Shown here: in pieces, positions 1-7,460 of the stretch
Position numbering within the stretch: the stretch's first letter is position 1
Layout of the letters: the number at the start of each line of letters is the position of its first letter
Assembly: GCF_019334725.1 (NCBI RefSeq)
Contig: NZ_CP079818.1
Span: 1,364,001-1,428,000 of the forward strand
DNA length: 64,000 nucleotides
Direction of reading: 5' to 3'
Source of the DNA: Neisseria perflava
GTDB lineage: Bacteria; Pseudomonadota; Gammaproteobacteria; Burkholderiales; Neisseriaceae
Notes under the pieces: model-generated
The model's database searches: none
Told to the model about the DNA's origin: nothing
The model's input: only the letters and a program-made list of their open reading frames with translations
Translations under genes and position numbers: made by a program

Positions 1-969
1 TTTGCCTTCAGTACCGGCCAAAGGAGAAGTGTTAACCATAAAGTCCATGGTCAGGGTCGGCTCATCTACGCTCAACATAGGCAAGCCTTTAGGATTGTCT
101 TTGTCGGTAATGGTTACGCCGATACCGATGTCTTCGATACCGGAAATAATCACGATGTCGCCGGCTTCAGCTTCTTCCAAAGGTACGCGTTCCAAGCCTT
201 GGAAACCCAATAGTTGGTTGATGCGACCTTGGGCAACTTGTTCTTCATGGTTCATAACGGCAACGACTTGGCCGGGTTTGATGCGGCCGTTCAGGATGCG
301 GCCGATACCGAGGCGGCCGGTATAGTTGTCGTAGTCCAGTTGGGAAATTTGGAGTTGCAGCGTTTCGTCCGCGCTGCCGCTTGGTGCAGGCGTGTGTTTC
401 AAAATGGTCTCGAACAGAGGACGCATATCGCTGCTCTCGTCGTTTTCATCCAGTTTGGCAAAGCCGGACAGGCCGGAAGCATAGACGATAGGGAAGTCCA
501 ATTGTTCGTCGGTTGCGCCCAAGTTGTCGAACAATTCGAATGTTTGGTCGATAACCCAGCTTGGACGGGCAGACGGTTTGTCGATTTTGTTGATAACAAC
601 GATAGGTTTCAGACCCAAAGCCAAGGCTTTTTTGGTCACGAAACGGGTTTGCGGCATAGGGCCTTCTTGTGCGTCAACCAACAGTACGACACAGTCGACC
701 ATGCCCAATACACGTTCCACTTCGCCACCAAAATCGGCGTGTCCCGGGGTATCTACGATGTTGATGTGGTAGCCTTCGTATTCGATGGCGGTATTTTTAG
801 CGAGAATGGTAATGCCGCGTTCTTTTTCAAGATCGTTGCTGTCCATGACGCGTTCTTCGACTTGCTGGTTGGAACGGAATGTACCGGACTGGCGCAGCAA
901 TTGGTCAACTAATGTGGTTTTGCCATGGTCGACGTGGGCGATGATGGCAATATTGCGGATTTGTTTCAT
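1..969 (-). CDS. typA: Ribosome-associated GTPase TypA/BipA (C-terminal part outside window)
   Basis: Reverse-strand reading frame starting at the ATG complementary to 967-969 and open to the left edge, so about 323 of the usual roughly 600 residues are present. The N-terminus has the translational-GTPase motifs: AHVDHGKTT (G1), the RGITI switch region (G2), DTPGHADF (G3) and NKID (G4), followed by the start of the domain II beta-barrel. TypA/BipA binds ribosomes and is linked to stress adaptation and 50S assembly in other bacteria. It is a single transcription unit here; the next gene, bfrA, is divergent and 418 bp away. EF-Tu, EF-G and LepA are less likely because the N-terminus matches BipA closely. 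Confidence 0.95.
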   Translation of the reverse strand, partial: MKQIRNIAIIAHVDHGKTTLVDQLLRQSGTFRSNQQVEERVMDSNDLEKERGITILAKNTAIEYEGYHINIVDTPGHADFGGEVERVLGMVDCVVLLVDAQEGPMPQTRFVTKKALALGLKPIVVINKIDKPSARPSWVIDQTFELFDNLGATDEQLDFPIVYASGLSGFAKLDENDESSDMRPLFETILKHTPAPSGSADETLQLQISQLDYDNYTGRLGIGRILNGRIKPGQVVAVMNHEEQVAQGRINQLLGFQGLERVPLEEAEAGDIVIISGIEDIGIGVTITDKDNPKGLPMLSVDEPTLTMDFMVNTSPLAGTEGK

Positions 970-1387
970 GATAATTTATAAGGTTTAGCTGGTTGCTTAA
1001 AAAAAAGATAACTGGCGATTATAGCACGATTCGCAAGTGATGACGGAATGGGAGATTCAAAAAAATCAGGTAAAAGCAGTTGAGAATAATTCATAATTAA
1101 ATTTGATTGATTTTGTTGGATTATTTGCTTTTATTTATGGTTAACGAATGTAAATGTTTTTGAATAATGCAATGGATTCTTAATATTAATGTCAAAAAAT
1201 TGTTATTAAAAACAGGGGATTAATTTTTCAGACGGCCTTTTAGGCAGGTTAAATTTTTTGATAATTGTTTGTATTTTAAATAGAAAATTTGTCAAAAGTG
1301 CTACTTGTGCATACAATTACCTCATTCCATAACAACATACGAATCTTCATTCGTGATTATCAACTTTTAAAAGAAAGAGAAAGAATT
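970..1387. other. Divergent intergenic region between typA and bfrA
   Basis: AT-rich, 418 bp, no convincing gene. It holds one DUS (TTCAGACGGCCT, 1227-1238) and a short perfect hairpin ACGAAT-cttc-ATTCGT (1339-1354) just before bfrA. A reading frame continuous with bfrA runs upstream to 1289 but lacks a good start. Iron or peroxide control of bfr genes is common, but I see no clear Fur box. Confidence 0.6.
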
Positions 1388-1852
1388 ATGCAAGGCAACC
1401 AAGCAGTTATTGATTACATGAACGAATTATTGTCTGGTGAGTTGGCTGCTCGCGACCAATATTTTATCCACTCTCGCATGTACTCTGAATGGGGTTACAC
1501 CAAATTGTTCGAACGTTTGAGCCACGAGATGGAAGAAGAAACCACTCACGCCGAAGACTTCATCCGTCGTATCCTGATGTTGGGCGGTACGCCTAAAATG
1601 ACCCGTGCCGAACTGAACATCGGTACTGACGTAGTCTCTTGTCTGAAAGCAGACTTGAATACTGAATACGAAGTACGCGATGCGTTGAAAAAAGGCATCA
1701 AATTGTGCGAAGAAGCTCAAGACTACGTTACCCGCGATTTGATGGTTGCCCAACTGAAAGACACTGAAGAAGATCACGCTCACTGGTTGGAACAACAACT
1801 GCGTCTGATCGAATTGGTCGGCGAAGGCAACTACTACCAAAGCCAACTGTAA
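1388..1852 (+). CDS. bfrA: Bacterioferritin subunit A (ferroxidase-type, no heme-ligand Met)
   Basis: 154-residue bacterioferritin; the ATG at 1388 gives an N-terminus that aligns without gap to E. coli Bfr, and a purine-rich stretch (gaaagagaaag) precedes it. Four-helix-bundle ferritin subunit for iron storage and peroxide protection. By alignment to E. coli Bfr the di-iron ferroxidase residues are kept (Glu18, Glu51, His54, Glu of TEYE near 94, Glu/His of TEEDH near 127-130), but position 52, the axial heme ligand Met, is Thr. It therefore should oxidise iron but not bind heme by itself. bfrB follows after 29 bp, so the two are probably cotranscribed and form mixed 24-mers, as reported for gonococcal BfrA/BfrB. 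Confidence 0.95.
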   Translation: MQGNQAVIDYMNELLSGELAARDQYFIHSRMYSEWGYTKLFERLSHEMEEETTHAEDFIRRILMLGGTPKMTRAELNIGTDVVSCLKADLNTEYEVRDALKKGIKLCEEAQDYVTRDLMVAQLKDTEEDHAHWLEQQLRLIELVGEGNYYQSQL

Positions 1853-1881
1853 TCTAGCCTATAACATATAAGGAGCTGAAT

Positions 1882-2355
1882 ATGAAAGGCGATCGCTTAG
1901 TTATTCGCGAGCTGAACAAAAACTTAGGTTTGTTGCTGATTACCATTAACCAATACTTCCTGCATGCCCGCATTTTGAAAAACTGGGGTTTTGAAGAATT
2001 GGGCGAACACTTCTTCAAACAATCCATCCGCGAAATGAAATCCGCAGACGATTTGATCGAGCGTATTTTGTTCTTGGAAGGCCTGCCTAATCTGCAAGAA
2101 TTGGGTAAACTGTTGATCGGTGAATCTACCGAAGAAATCATTGCCTGCGATCTGAAAAAAGAGTATGAAAAACATGATGCTCTGGTTGCAGCCATCGCTC
2201 TTGCAGAAGAGCAACAAGACTACGTCAGCCGTGATTTGTTGGAAAAACAAAAAGACATCAACGAAGAACACATCGACTGGCTTGAAACTCAGCAGGAATT
2301 AATTGGTAAAGTTGGTTTGCCAAACTACCTGCAAACAGCGGCGCAAGAGGACTAA
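1882..2355 (+). CDS. bfrB: Bacterioferritin subunit B (heme-binding type, ferroxidase site lost)
   Basis: 157 residues, ATG at 1882 behind a strong AGGAG (1871-1875). Close to E. coli Bfr in sequence and retains Met52 in REMKSAD, the residue that coordinates heme at the subunit interface. The ferroxidase site is broken: position 18 is Leu, 54 is Ser and 127 is Asn by alignment. It complements BfrA, which has the opposite pattern. The pair probably co-assembles, BfrA oxidising iron and BfrB holding heme used for electron transfer during iron release. A strong hairpin terminator follows at 2398-2430. Confidence 0.95.
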   Translation: MKGDRLVIRELNKNLGLLLITINQYFLHARILKNWGFEELGEHFFKQSIREMKSADDLIERILFLEGLPNLQELGKLLIGESTEEIIACDLKKEYEKHDALVAAIALAEEQQDYVSRDLLEKQKDINEEHIDWLETQQELIGKVGLPNYLQTAAQED

Positions 2356-2397
2356 AACACAAACCACTGCCAAATATAGCAGTCCCTGCTCCCATCA

Positions 2398-2430
2398 ACG
2401 GCATATCTTTACGATATGCCGTTTTCTTTT
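2398..2430 (+). terminator. Intrinsic terminator of bfrAB
   Basis: Perfect 10-bp stem ACGGCATATC / GATATGCCGT around a 5-nt loop (2398-2422), then a T-rich tail. It ends the bfrA-bfrB unit and is not DUS-derived. Confidence 0.85.
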
Positions 2431-2443
2431 GTGGAAATGCTTA

Positions 2444-2471
2444 AAGGCCGTCTGAATGTTCAGACGGCCTT
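2444..2471. terminator. Inverted DUS pair (bidirectional hairpin)
   Basis: AAGGCCGTCTGAA and its complement separated by 2 nt. Lies between convergent bfrB and the methyltransferase, so it can end both transcripts and also serve DNA uptake. Confidence 0.8.
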
Positions 2472-2475
2472 GATT

Positions 2476-3591
2476 TTATATCGCTTTCAAACGGTATAGA
2501 TAAGTAGTTTCCTTGTTTCTGGCAAACGCCAAAGGATCGGATTCATCTATTGCTTTTTTGTGTTGCGGTTTGGTTTTCAAAATATCGACTACATTGAGTG
2601 AGGCCGTCTGAAAGCATTGGTTTAGAAAGTCTTTATCACGCAAATGCAAGTGTTCTGCCAAATCTGAAATAATCAGCCAAGCTTCGCCGTTTGGATTTAA
2701 GTGATGACGTACGCCGTTAATGAAGGCTGTCAACATGGCATTGTTTGGGTCGTAAAGTGCAGTCTCAATAGCGGAGGTCGGTTTTGCCGGCAGCCAAGGC
2801 GGATTGCAGACGATAAGGTCGGCGCAAGTTTCGGGAAATAAATCAATCGATTGGATGCTGACAGCTTTATCTAGGCTTAGACGCTCAAGGTTTGCTGTGG
2901 CGCAGGCTATTGCTTTTGGGTTGGTGTCCGTGGCAATGATGTCGGGTATGCCTCGCTTGGCCAAAATTGCGGCAATAACACCTGAGCCGGTGCCGATGTC
3001 AAAGGCCGTCTGAATATTGGGAGCGAGTGGCGCTTGGGCGATTAAATCCAAATATTCGCCACGCAGTGGAGAGAATACGCCGAAAGGAACATGGATTTTT
3101 CCGTCTAGCTGCGGAATATCTATACCTTTTTTGTGCCACTCGTGCGCACCGATAAAGCCCAGTAATTGATTCAGCGGCAAGAGAAACGGTTTGTCGTTTG
3201 GTGTGTCGTAAACATCGCACAGGGCGGCGTAGATGTCGGGTGCACGTGCATTATCCAGTTGAAAATTCGGTTGGATTTCAACGGCAAGCATATTGAGCAA
3301 ACGACTTTGTTGCGCCTGTTTCATACGGTGGGCATGAAAGGCTGTCTGAATATCGGCAGGTGCGCCTTTCTTTTTTTCAGACGGCCTGCGGATACGTTTT
3401 TTCATTGCAGATAAGACTTGCTTGGCATTGTGAAAATCGCCAGTCCAAACAGTTGCAGTTTGCGCGTGGGCATTTTTTAAGATTTCTGTTGCACCTGCTT
3501 CTTGTATGTAAACCGCCTGCTTGAGTGGCTTTTGTGTACTTTCGTTGCGCCATTCGATGTCGGAGCGGTTGGTAGGGATGGTATGGGGCAT
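2476..3591 (-). CDS. Class I SAM-dependent methyltransferase (NPPW motif)
   Basis: About 371 residues from the ATG at 3591; an in-frame TTG at 3603 would add four residues, and neither has a clear Shine-Dalgarno. The C-terminal half has a Rossmann methyltransferase core: DIGTGSGVIAAILAKRG (SAM-binding motif I), IATD (motif II) and NPPW (motif IV). NPPY/NPPW is typical of enzymes that methylate an amide or exocyclic amine, such as PrmB/PrmC, RlmG and RsmC. The first 150 residues look like a family-specific substrate domain with no motif I recognise. Probably an RNA or protein methyltransferase; the target cannot be told. Several DUS cores lie inside the gene, indicating long residence in Neisseria. 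Confidence 0.8.
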   Translation of the reverse strand: MPHTIPTNRSDIEWRNESTQKPLKQAVYIQEAGATEILKNAHAQTATVWTGDFHNAKQVLSAMKKRIRRPSEKKKGAPADIQTAFHAHRMKQAQQSRLLNMLAVEIQPNFQLDNARAPDIYAALCDVYDTPNDKPFLLPLNQLLGFIGAHEWHKKGIDIPQLDGKIHVPFGVFSPLRGEYLDLIAQAPLAPNIQTAFDIGTGSGVIAAILAKRGIPDIIATDTNPKAIACATANLERLSLDKAVSIQSIDLFPETCADLIVCNPPWLPAKPTSAIETALYDPNNAMLTAFINGVRHHLNPNGEAWLIISDLAEHLHLRDKDFLNQCFQTASLNVVDILKTKPQHKKAIDESDPLAFARNKETTYLYRLKAI

Positions 3592-3675
3592 AATGTGTTT
3601 CAAATCGGGGAAATAGGGGATTAGTTTACTATATTTAGGATAGGTTCGGTTTGAGATGGGCTTTTAATAGTCTGA

Positions 3676-3690
3676 ATTAGACAGAATGTA
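3676..3690 (+). promoter_or_regulatory. Putative operator half-site upstream of leuA
   Basis: ATTAGACAGAATGTA. Thirteen of 15 bases match ATTAGACAAATTGTA in the leuC-gshA intergenic region (50182-50196). A second, inverted copy lies within the leuA promoter (3749-3757). Regulator unknown. Confidence 0.4.
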
Positions 3691-3741
3691 TAAAAATTTC
3701 TCAAATTTTAAAATTTAAACCAATATCTTGATAAAAATAGA

Positions 3742-3769
3742 TTGTCGTTTTGTCTAAAATGAGTATAAT
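3742..3769 (+). promoter_or_regulatory. leuA promoter with embedded TTTGTCTAA motif
   Basis: TTGTCG (3742-3747), 16-bp spacer, consensus TATAAT (3764-3769). The spacer contains TTTGTCTAA (3749-3757), the complement of the TTAGACA motif at 3676. A protein bound here would block RNA polymerase. Confidence 0.6.
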
Positions 3770-3817
3770 GCAAAACTAGAACATAATAATCTTAATCAGA
3801 TTTGGACAAGGAATATC

Positions 3818-5611
3818 ATGCAATTAGACATTGACCGTTTGGTTGCCTATTTTGGCGGTGTAAACGCGCTGGCCGAAGCCCTGAAACAGCACGACCCGGA
3901 AAATGCTGCGACCACAGCGGCTATCTACAAATGGCGTACACGCGGTTCCCTGCCTTTGGCTCAGTTGCAAAAACTGACCGCTTTGGCGGAAGCGCAAGGC
4001 AGACCGCTTGATTTGAATGCTTTTTTACAAAAAAACGAATCTCTGGAGAGAACAGAAATGACACAAACCAATCGTGTAATTATTTTCGACACTACCATGC
4101 GCGACGGTGAGCAGTCCCCCGGCGCATCCATGACCAAAGAGGAGAAAATCCGTATTGCCCGCCAGTTGGAAAAGATGGGTGTCGATGTGATTGAGGCAGG
4201 TTTTGCAGCAGCCAGTCCGGGCGATTTTGAATCGGTTAATGCGATTGCCAAAATTATTACTAAATCTACAGTTTGCTCATTGGCGCGTGCCGTTGAAAAC
4301 GATGTGCGCAAAGCAGGCGAAGCTGTTTCCCCTGCTCCGAATAAACGTATTCACACTTTTATCGCCACCAGCCCCATCCACATGGAGCACAAACTGAAAA
4401 TGAAGCCGCAGCAGGTCATTGATGCGGCGGTCAAAGCGGTAAAAATTGCCAAAGAATACACTGACGATGTGGAATTTTCTGCCGAAGACGCAGTGCGTTC
4501 GGATTTGGACTTCCTTGCCAAAATCTTTACGGCGGTTATCGAGGCAGGCGCAACCACCATCAATATACCCGATACTGTCGGCTACTCCATCCCTTCCGTA
4601 TGGTACGAGCGTATCAGTAACATCATCAAAAGCGTGCCCAACGGCGACAAAGTAGTTTGGTCGACCCACTGCCATAATGACTTGGGTATGGCGGTTGCTA
4701 ACTCATTGGCTGCTGTTCAGGCAGGTGTGCGTCAGGTGGAATGTACCATCAACGGCTTGGGCGAACGTGCGGGTAATGCCAGCCTTGAAGAAATCGTGAT
4801 GGCGTTGAAAGTGCGCCATGATTTGTTTGGCTTGGAAACCGGCATCGATACCACGCAAATCGTACCGGTATCCAAACTAGTATCTACTATCACCGGCTAT
4901 CCGATTCAGCCAAACAAAGCAGTAGTCGGCGCAAACGCCTTTGCGCACGAATCAGGCATCCATCAAGACGGCGTGTTGAAACACCCTGAAACCTATGAAA
5001 TCATGACTGCCGAATCAGTCGGCTGGTCAACCAACCGCCTGACTTTGGGTAAACTCTCCGGCCGTAATGCTTTCAAAACCAAGCTGGCAGATTTGGGTAT
5101 CGAATTGGAAAGTGAAGAAGCGTTGAATGCGGCATTTGCACGCTTCAAAGAGCTGGCGGATAAGAAACGCGAAATCTTTGATGAAGACCTGCACGCTTTG
5201 GTGTCTGACGAAATGGGCAATATGAATACCGAAAGCTACAAATTCATTTCCCAAAAAATCAGCACTGAAACCGGCGAAGAACCGCGCGCCGATATTGTGT
5301 TCAGTATTCGCGGTGAAGAAAAACACGCTTCCGCTAGCGGCTCAGGCCCTGTTGATGCCATCTTCAAAGCCATTGAAAGCGTAGCACAAAGTGGCGCAAC
5401 TTTGCAGATTTACTCTGTCAATGCGGTGACGCAAGGTACAGAAAGCCAAGGCGAAACTTCAGTCCGCCTGCAGCGTGGCGATCGTGTGGTTAACGGTCAA
5501 GGCGCAGATACCGATGTGTTGGTGGCGACTGCCAAGGCTTATCTGTCTGCACTGAGCAAATTGGAATTCGGTCAAGCCAAGCCTAAAGCACAAGGCAGCG
5601 GCATGATTTGA
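3818..5611 (+). CDS. leuA: 2-isopropylmalate synthase with N-terminal Cro-like HTH domain
   Basis: Catalyses condensation of acetyl-CoA with 2-ketoisovalerate, the first committed step of leucine synthesis. The conventional enzyme (517 residues) begins at the internal ATG at 4058, which has its own GGAGAG site (4045-4050). It shows the HMGL-like TIM barrel (TTMRDGEQSPG, HCHNDLGMA, GLGERAGN) and the C-terminal leucine-binding regulatory domain. Unusually, the frame is open without a stop from an ATG at 3818 behind AAGGA, adding 80 residues that look like a small Cro/YdaS-type helix-turn-helix (LAEALKQ, then IYKWRTRGSLPLAQL). I believe annotation databases call this a carph-isopro domain. Full product 597 residues. 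T6 and A7 tracts (4021-4035) lie in the linker. Either or both starts may be used. Confidence 0.93.
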   Translation: MQLDIDRLVAYFGGVNALAEALKQHDPENAATTAAIYKWRTRGSLPLAQLQKLTALAEAQGRPLDLNAFLQKNESLERTEMTQTNRVIIFDTTMRDGEQSPGASMTKEEKIRIARQLEKMGVDVIEAGFAAASPGDFESVNAIAKIITKSTVCSLARAVENDVRKAGEAVSPAPNKRIHTFIATSPIHMEHKLKMKPQQVIDAAVKAVKIAKEYTDDVEFSAEDAVRSDLDFLAKIFTAVIEAGATTINIPDTVGYSIPSVWYERISNIIKSVPNGDKVVWSTHCHNDLGMAVANSLAAVQAGVRQVECTINGLGERAGNASLEEIVMALKVRHDLFGLETGIDTTQIVPVSKLVSTITGYPIQPNKAVVGANAFAHESGIHQDGVLKHPETYEIMTAESVGWSTNRLTLGKLSGRNAFKTKLADLGIELESEEALNAAFARFKELADKKREIFDEDLHALVSDEMGNMNTESYKFISQKISTETGEEPRADIVFSIRGEEKHASASGSGPVDAIFKAIESVAQSGATLQIYSVNAVTQGTESQGETSVRLQRGDRVVNGQGADTDVLVATAKAYLSALSKLEFGQAKPKAQGSGMI

Positions 5612-5626
5612 TTTATTGAAAAAAGT

Positions 5627-5672
5627 AAAGGCCGTCTGAAATCGTAGTGATGCGTTTCAGACGGCCTTTTTT
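5627..5672 (+). terminator. leuA terminator (inverted DUS pair)
   Basis: AAAGGCCGTCTGAA and complement with a 14-nt loop, then T6. Ends leuA and lies convergent to the small lipoprotein gene. Confidence 0.85.
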
Positions 5673-5694
5673 ATTTGGTCAAAAAATAGTTTGT

Positions 5695-6027
5695 TTATTG
5701 AAGTTTAAGCAGTCGGTCTTGTTCAACAGACAATACGCCGTTTACTTTTTTGAAATAGGCAATGGCATCTTCAATATTGGTCTTGGAAGCCGGACGAATA
5801 GCAATGCCGTTCAGGTTTTTGTATTCGTAAACCAAAGTTGCACCAGAGGTTTTCACTGCTTTTAGCAATGGCGCAGAACCAGTTTGGGCATCATAGAAGA
5901 TAATCAGGTTGCCGGTTGTATCTTGGGTTTGTTGCTGAGATGGAATAGCAGTTAATTGAGTAGGAGTGCTTGGGCTTTGACAGGAACAAAGCAGGGTGGA
6001 GAGTAGGACGAATGCTAGGATTTTCAT
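5695..6027 (-). CDS. Small lipoprotein with peptidase-inhibitor I9-like C-terminus
   Basis: 110 residues. Signal peptide with hydrophobic core and lipobox LLCSC (acylated Cys probably residue 16), then a Gln/Thr/Ser-rich linker. Residues about 65-110 resemble the subtilisin propeptide/inhibitor I9 fold: a NLNGIAIRP strand, a helix, and a V-L-S-V-E-Q-D-R ending like the usual PGV-x-x-VE-x-D motif. I infer an envelope-anchored protease inhibitor or chaperone-like domain; no protease gene is next to it. Single gene, flanked by DUS hairpins on both sides. The family match is by eye only. Confidence 0.7.
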   Translation of the reverse strand: MKILAFVLLSTLLCSCQSPSTPTQLTAIPSQQQTQDTTGNLIIFYDAQTGSAPLLKAVKTSGATLVYEYKNLNGIAIRPASKTNIEDAIAYFKKVNGVLSVEQDRLLKLQ

Positions 6028-6052
6028 GGCATTAATTCAATTTGATAAAAGA

Positions 6053-6119
6053 AAAAAGGCCGTCTGAACAATCGTAAAACAAAATCAAAGTTTCTCTTTA
6101 CAACTTTCAGACGGCCTTT
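6053..6119. terminator. Inverted DUS pair between purE and lipoprotein gene
   Basis: AAGGCCGTCTGAA (from 6055) and complement (to 6119) with a loop of about 38 nt. Placed to end purE transcription. Confidence 0.7.
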
Positions 6120-6124
6120 GTTCC

Positions 6125-6610
6125 TTATGCTTCAGGCAATTCCATGGCTAGAACGGTTTGTTCTTGTTTGGCACGGAAAGCCGCCAATTTTTCAGCCAAT
6201 TCAGGATTTTCATTGGCCAAAAGTGAAATAGCAAACAGCGCTGCATTGGCCGCGCCTGCTTCGCCAATGGCAAATGTGGCAACAGGAACGCCTTTGGGCA
6301 TTTGTACAATCGAAAGCAGGGAGTCTTCGCCGCGCAGATATTTGCTGGGCACGGGAACACCCAAGACGGGCACCGTGGTTTTGGCTGCAACCATGCCTGG
6401 CAAATGCGCTGCGCCGCCTGCGCCGGCAATGATGGCTTTGATGCCGCGTTCGCGTGCGGTTTCGGCGTATTCAAACATCAAATCAGGCGTACGGTGTGCA
6501 GAGACGACACGCGCTTCGTATTCAACGCCGAATTCTTTGAGAAATTGTGCTGCCTGCTGCATCACCGGCCAATCGCTGTTGCTGCCCATAATAATGCCGA
6601 CTTGGATCAT
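6125..6610 (-). CDS. purE: N5-carboxyaminoimidazole ribonucleotide mutase
   Basis: 161 residues from the ATG at 6610 (MIQVGIIMGSNSDW), preceded by AAGGA. The same frame is open a further 66 codons upstream but that part overlaps the next gene and does not resemble PurE. Converts N5-CAIR to CAIR in purine synthesis. Family motifs: GSNSDWPVM near the N-terminus, VSAHRTPD, and the GAGGAAHLPGM loop that holds the catalytic region. purK is not adjacent. The stretch 6611-6690 before it has an inverted DUS pair. Confidence 0.95.
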   Translation of the reverse strand: MIQVGIIMGSNSDWPVMQQAAQFLKEFGVEYEARVVSAHRTPDLMFEYAETARERGIKAIIAGAGGAAHLPGMVAAKTTVPVLGVPVPSKYLRGEDSLLSIVQMPKGVPVATFAIGEAGAANAALFAISLLANENPELAEKLAAFRAKQEQTVLAMELPEA

Positions 6611-6652
6611 GAGGAGTTCCTTTTGCTTGAATGGATTAAGGGTAAAAAAATA

Positions 6653-6687
6653 TTCAGACGGCCTTGGGGATGACAAGGCCGTCTGAA
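6653..6687. terminator. Inverted DUS pair between cpoB-like gene and purE
   Basis: TTCAGACGGCCTT, 9-nt loop, AAGGCCGTCTGAA. Directly follows the stop of the CpoB-like gene, so probably its terminator. Confidence 0.75.
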
Positions 6688-6690
6688 CGT

Positions 6691-7446
6691 TTATCTTTGT
6701 TTGAGACTGATGGAAGCGCGTTTTGCCGCTTCGCTGTTGGGGAAGCTTTGTATCAGTTTGCGCCATGTGCTGCGGGCGATGTCTTTTTGTTGCAGTTTGT
6801 ATTGGCATTGGCCGATGCTGTACATGGCATCGGGAGCTTGCGGGCTGTTGCGGAATCGGTTGGCGTAGCGGTTGCCGATTTCGATAACGGATTCGCAGTT
6901 GCCCAGACGTTGTTGGCTTTGCAGAAGCAGGTACATATTGCGGCGGGCAATTTCGCTGCCGTTGCCGCCGTCTGCCTCTTTCAAAATGGCTACTGCGGCA
7001 GAGAAGTTGTTGCGCTGGTAGTATTTTTGTGCCTGATTATAAAGGCGCAGTTCGTTTTGTGCGGCTGAGTCTGTTTCAGACGGCACGCCGCCGCCATTGG
7101 CCAAATAGTTCATTTTCAGCTTGCGGTCGTCTAATCGCTGGGCTTTGGGGTTGGAAGCCGAAGTAGTCGGACGCTTGATGGTTCGTTGTTGTTCCAATGT
7201 GTGCAAGCGTTGATTTAATTCTTCAACCGTGCGTTCCAGTCGGGCAATTTGTATACCTAAGTGGTCAATCTGGGTTTGTGCATCTAAGCGTGGATAGGGG
7301 ATACTTTTTTCATGCAAAGGCTCGCGCGGAATATCCGGCAGGACAAAGTTGGGATTGTCGGCAGGTTGGGGAGGATGGGAAACGGCGCATGATGCGGCCA
7401 ATAGAGTAAGCGGCAAAAGAAACAGGGAATGTGATAATGTTTTCAT
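6691..7446 (-). CDS. CpoB/YbgF-like TPR lipoprotein
   Basis: 251 residues. Signal peptide with lipobox ending AAS-Cys20. Residues about 58-90 form a heptad-like coiled coil (LGIQIARLERTVEELNQRL). The C-terminal 120 residues carry TPR-type helices (LYNQAQKYYQRNNFSAAV, DAMYSIGQCQYKLQQKDIA, WRKLIQSFPNSEAAKRA), the pattern of the C-terminal domain of YbgF/CpoB, which links peptidoglycan synthesis to the Tol-Pal system. Here it is not next to tol-pal genes and is predicted to be lipidated rather than soluble periplasmic. Function by analogy only. Confidence 0.75.
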   Translation of the reverse strand: MKTLSHSLFLLPLTLLAASCAVSHPPQPADNPNFVLPDIPREPLHEKSIPYPRLDAQTQIDHLGIQIARLERTVEELNQRLHTLEQQRTIKRPTTSASNPKAQRLDDRKLKMNYLANGGGVPSETDSAAQNELRLYNQAQKYYQRNNFSAAVAILKEADGGNGSEIARRNMYLLLQSQQRLGNCESVIEIGNRYANRFRNSPQAPDAMYSIGQCQYKLQQKDIARSTWRKLIQSFPNSEAAKRASISLKQR

Positions 7447-7460
7447 CGGATTGTGTCGTT

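Noticed and set aside
1289..1387. Upstream in-frame extension of bfrA
   Set aside because: No Met start, not like ferritin; the ATG at 1388 aligns with Bfr N-termini.
1289..1387. Possible Fur box before bfrA
   Set aside because: Only partial GATAAT-like matches; not enough to call.
2476..3603. TTG start at 3603 for the methyltransferase
   Set aside because: ATG four codons later is the more usual start; neither has a clear ribosome site.
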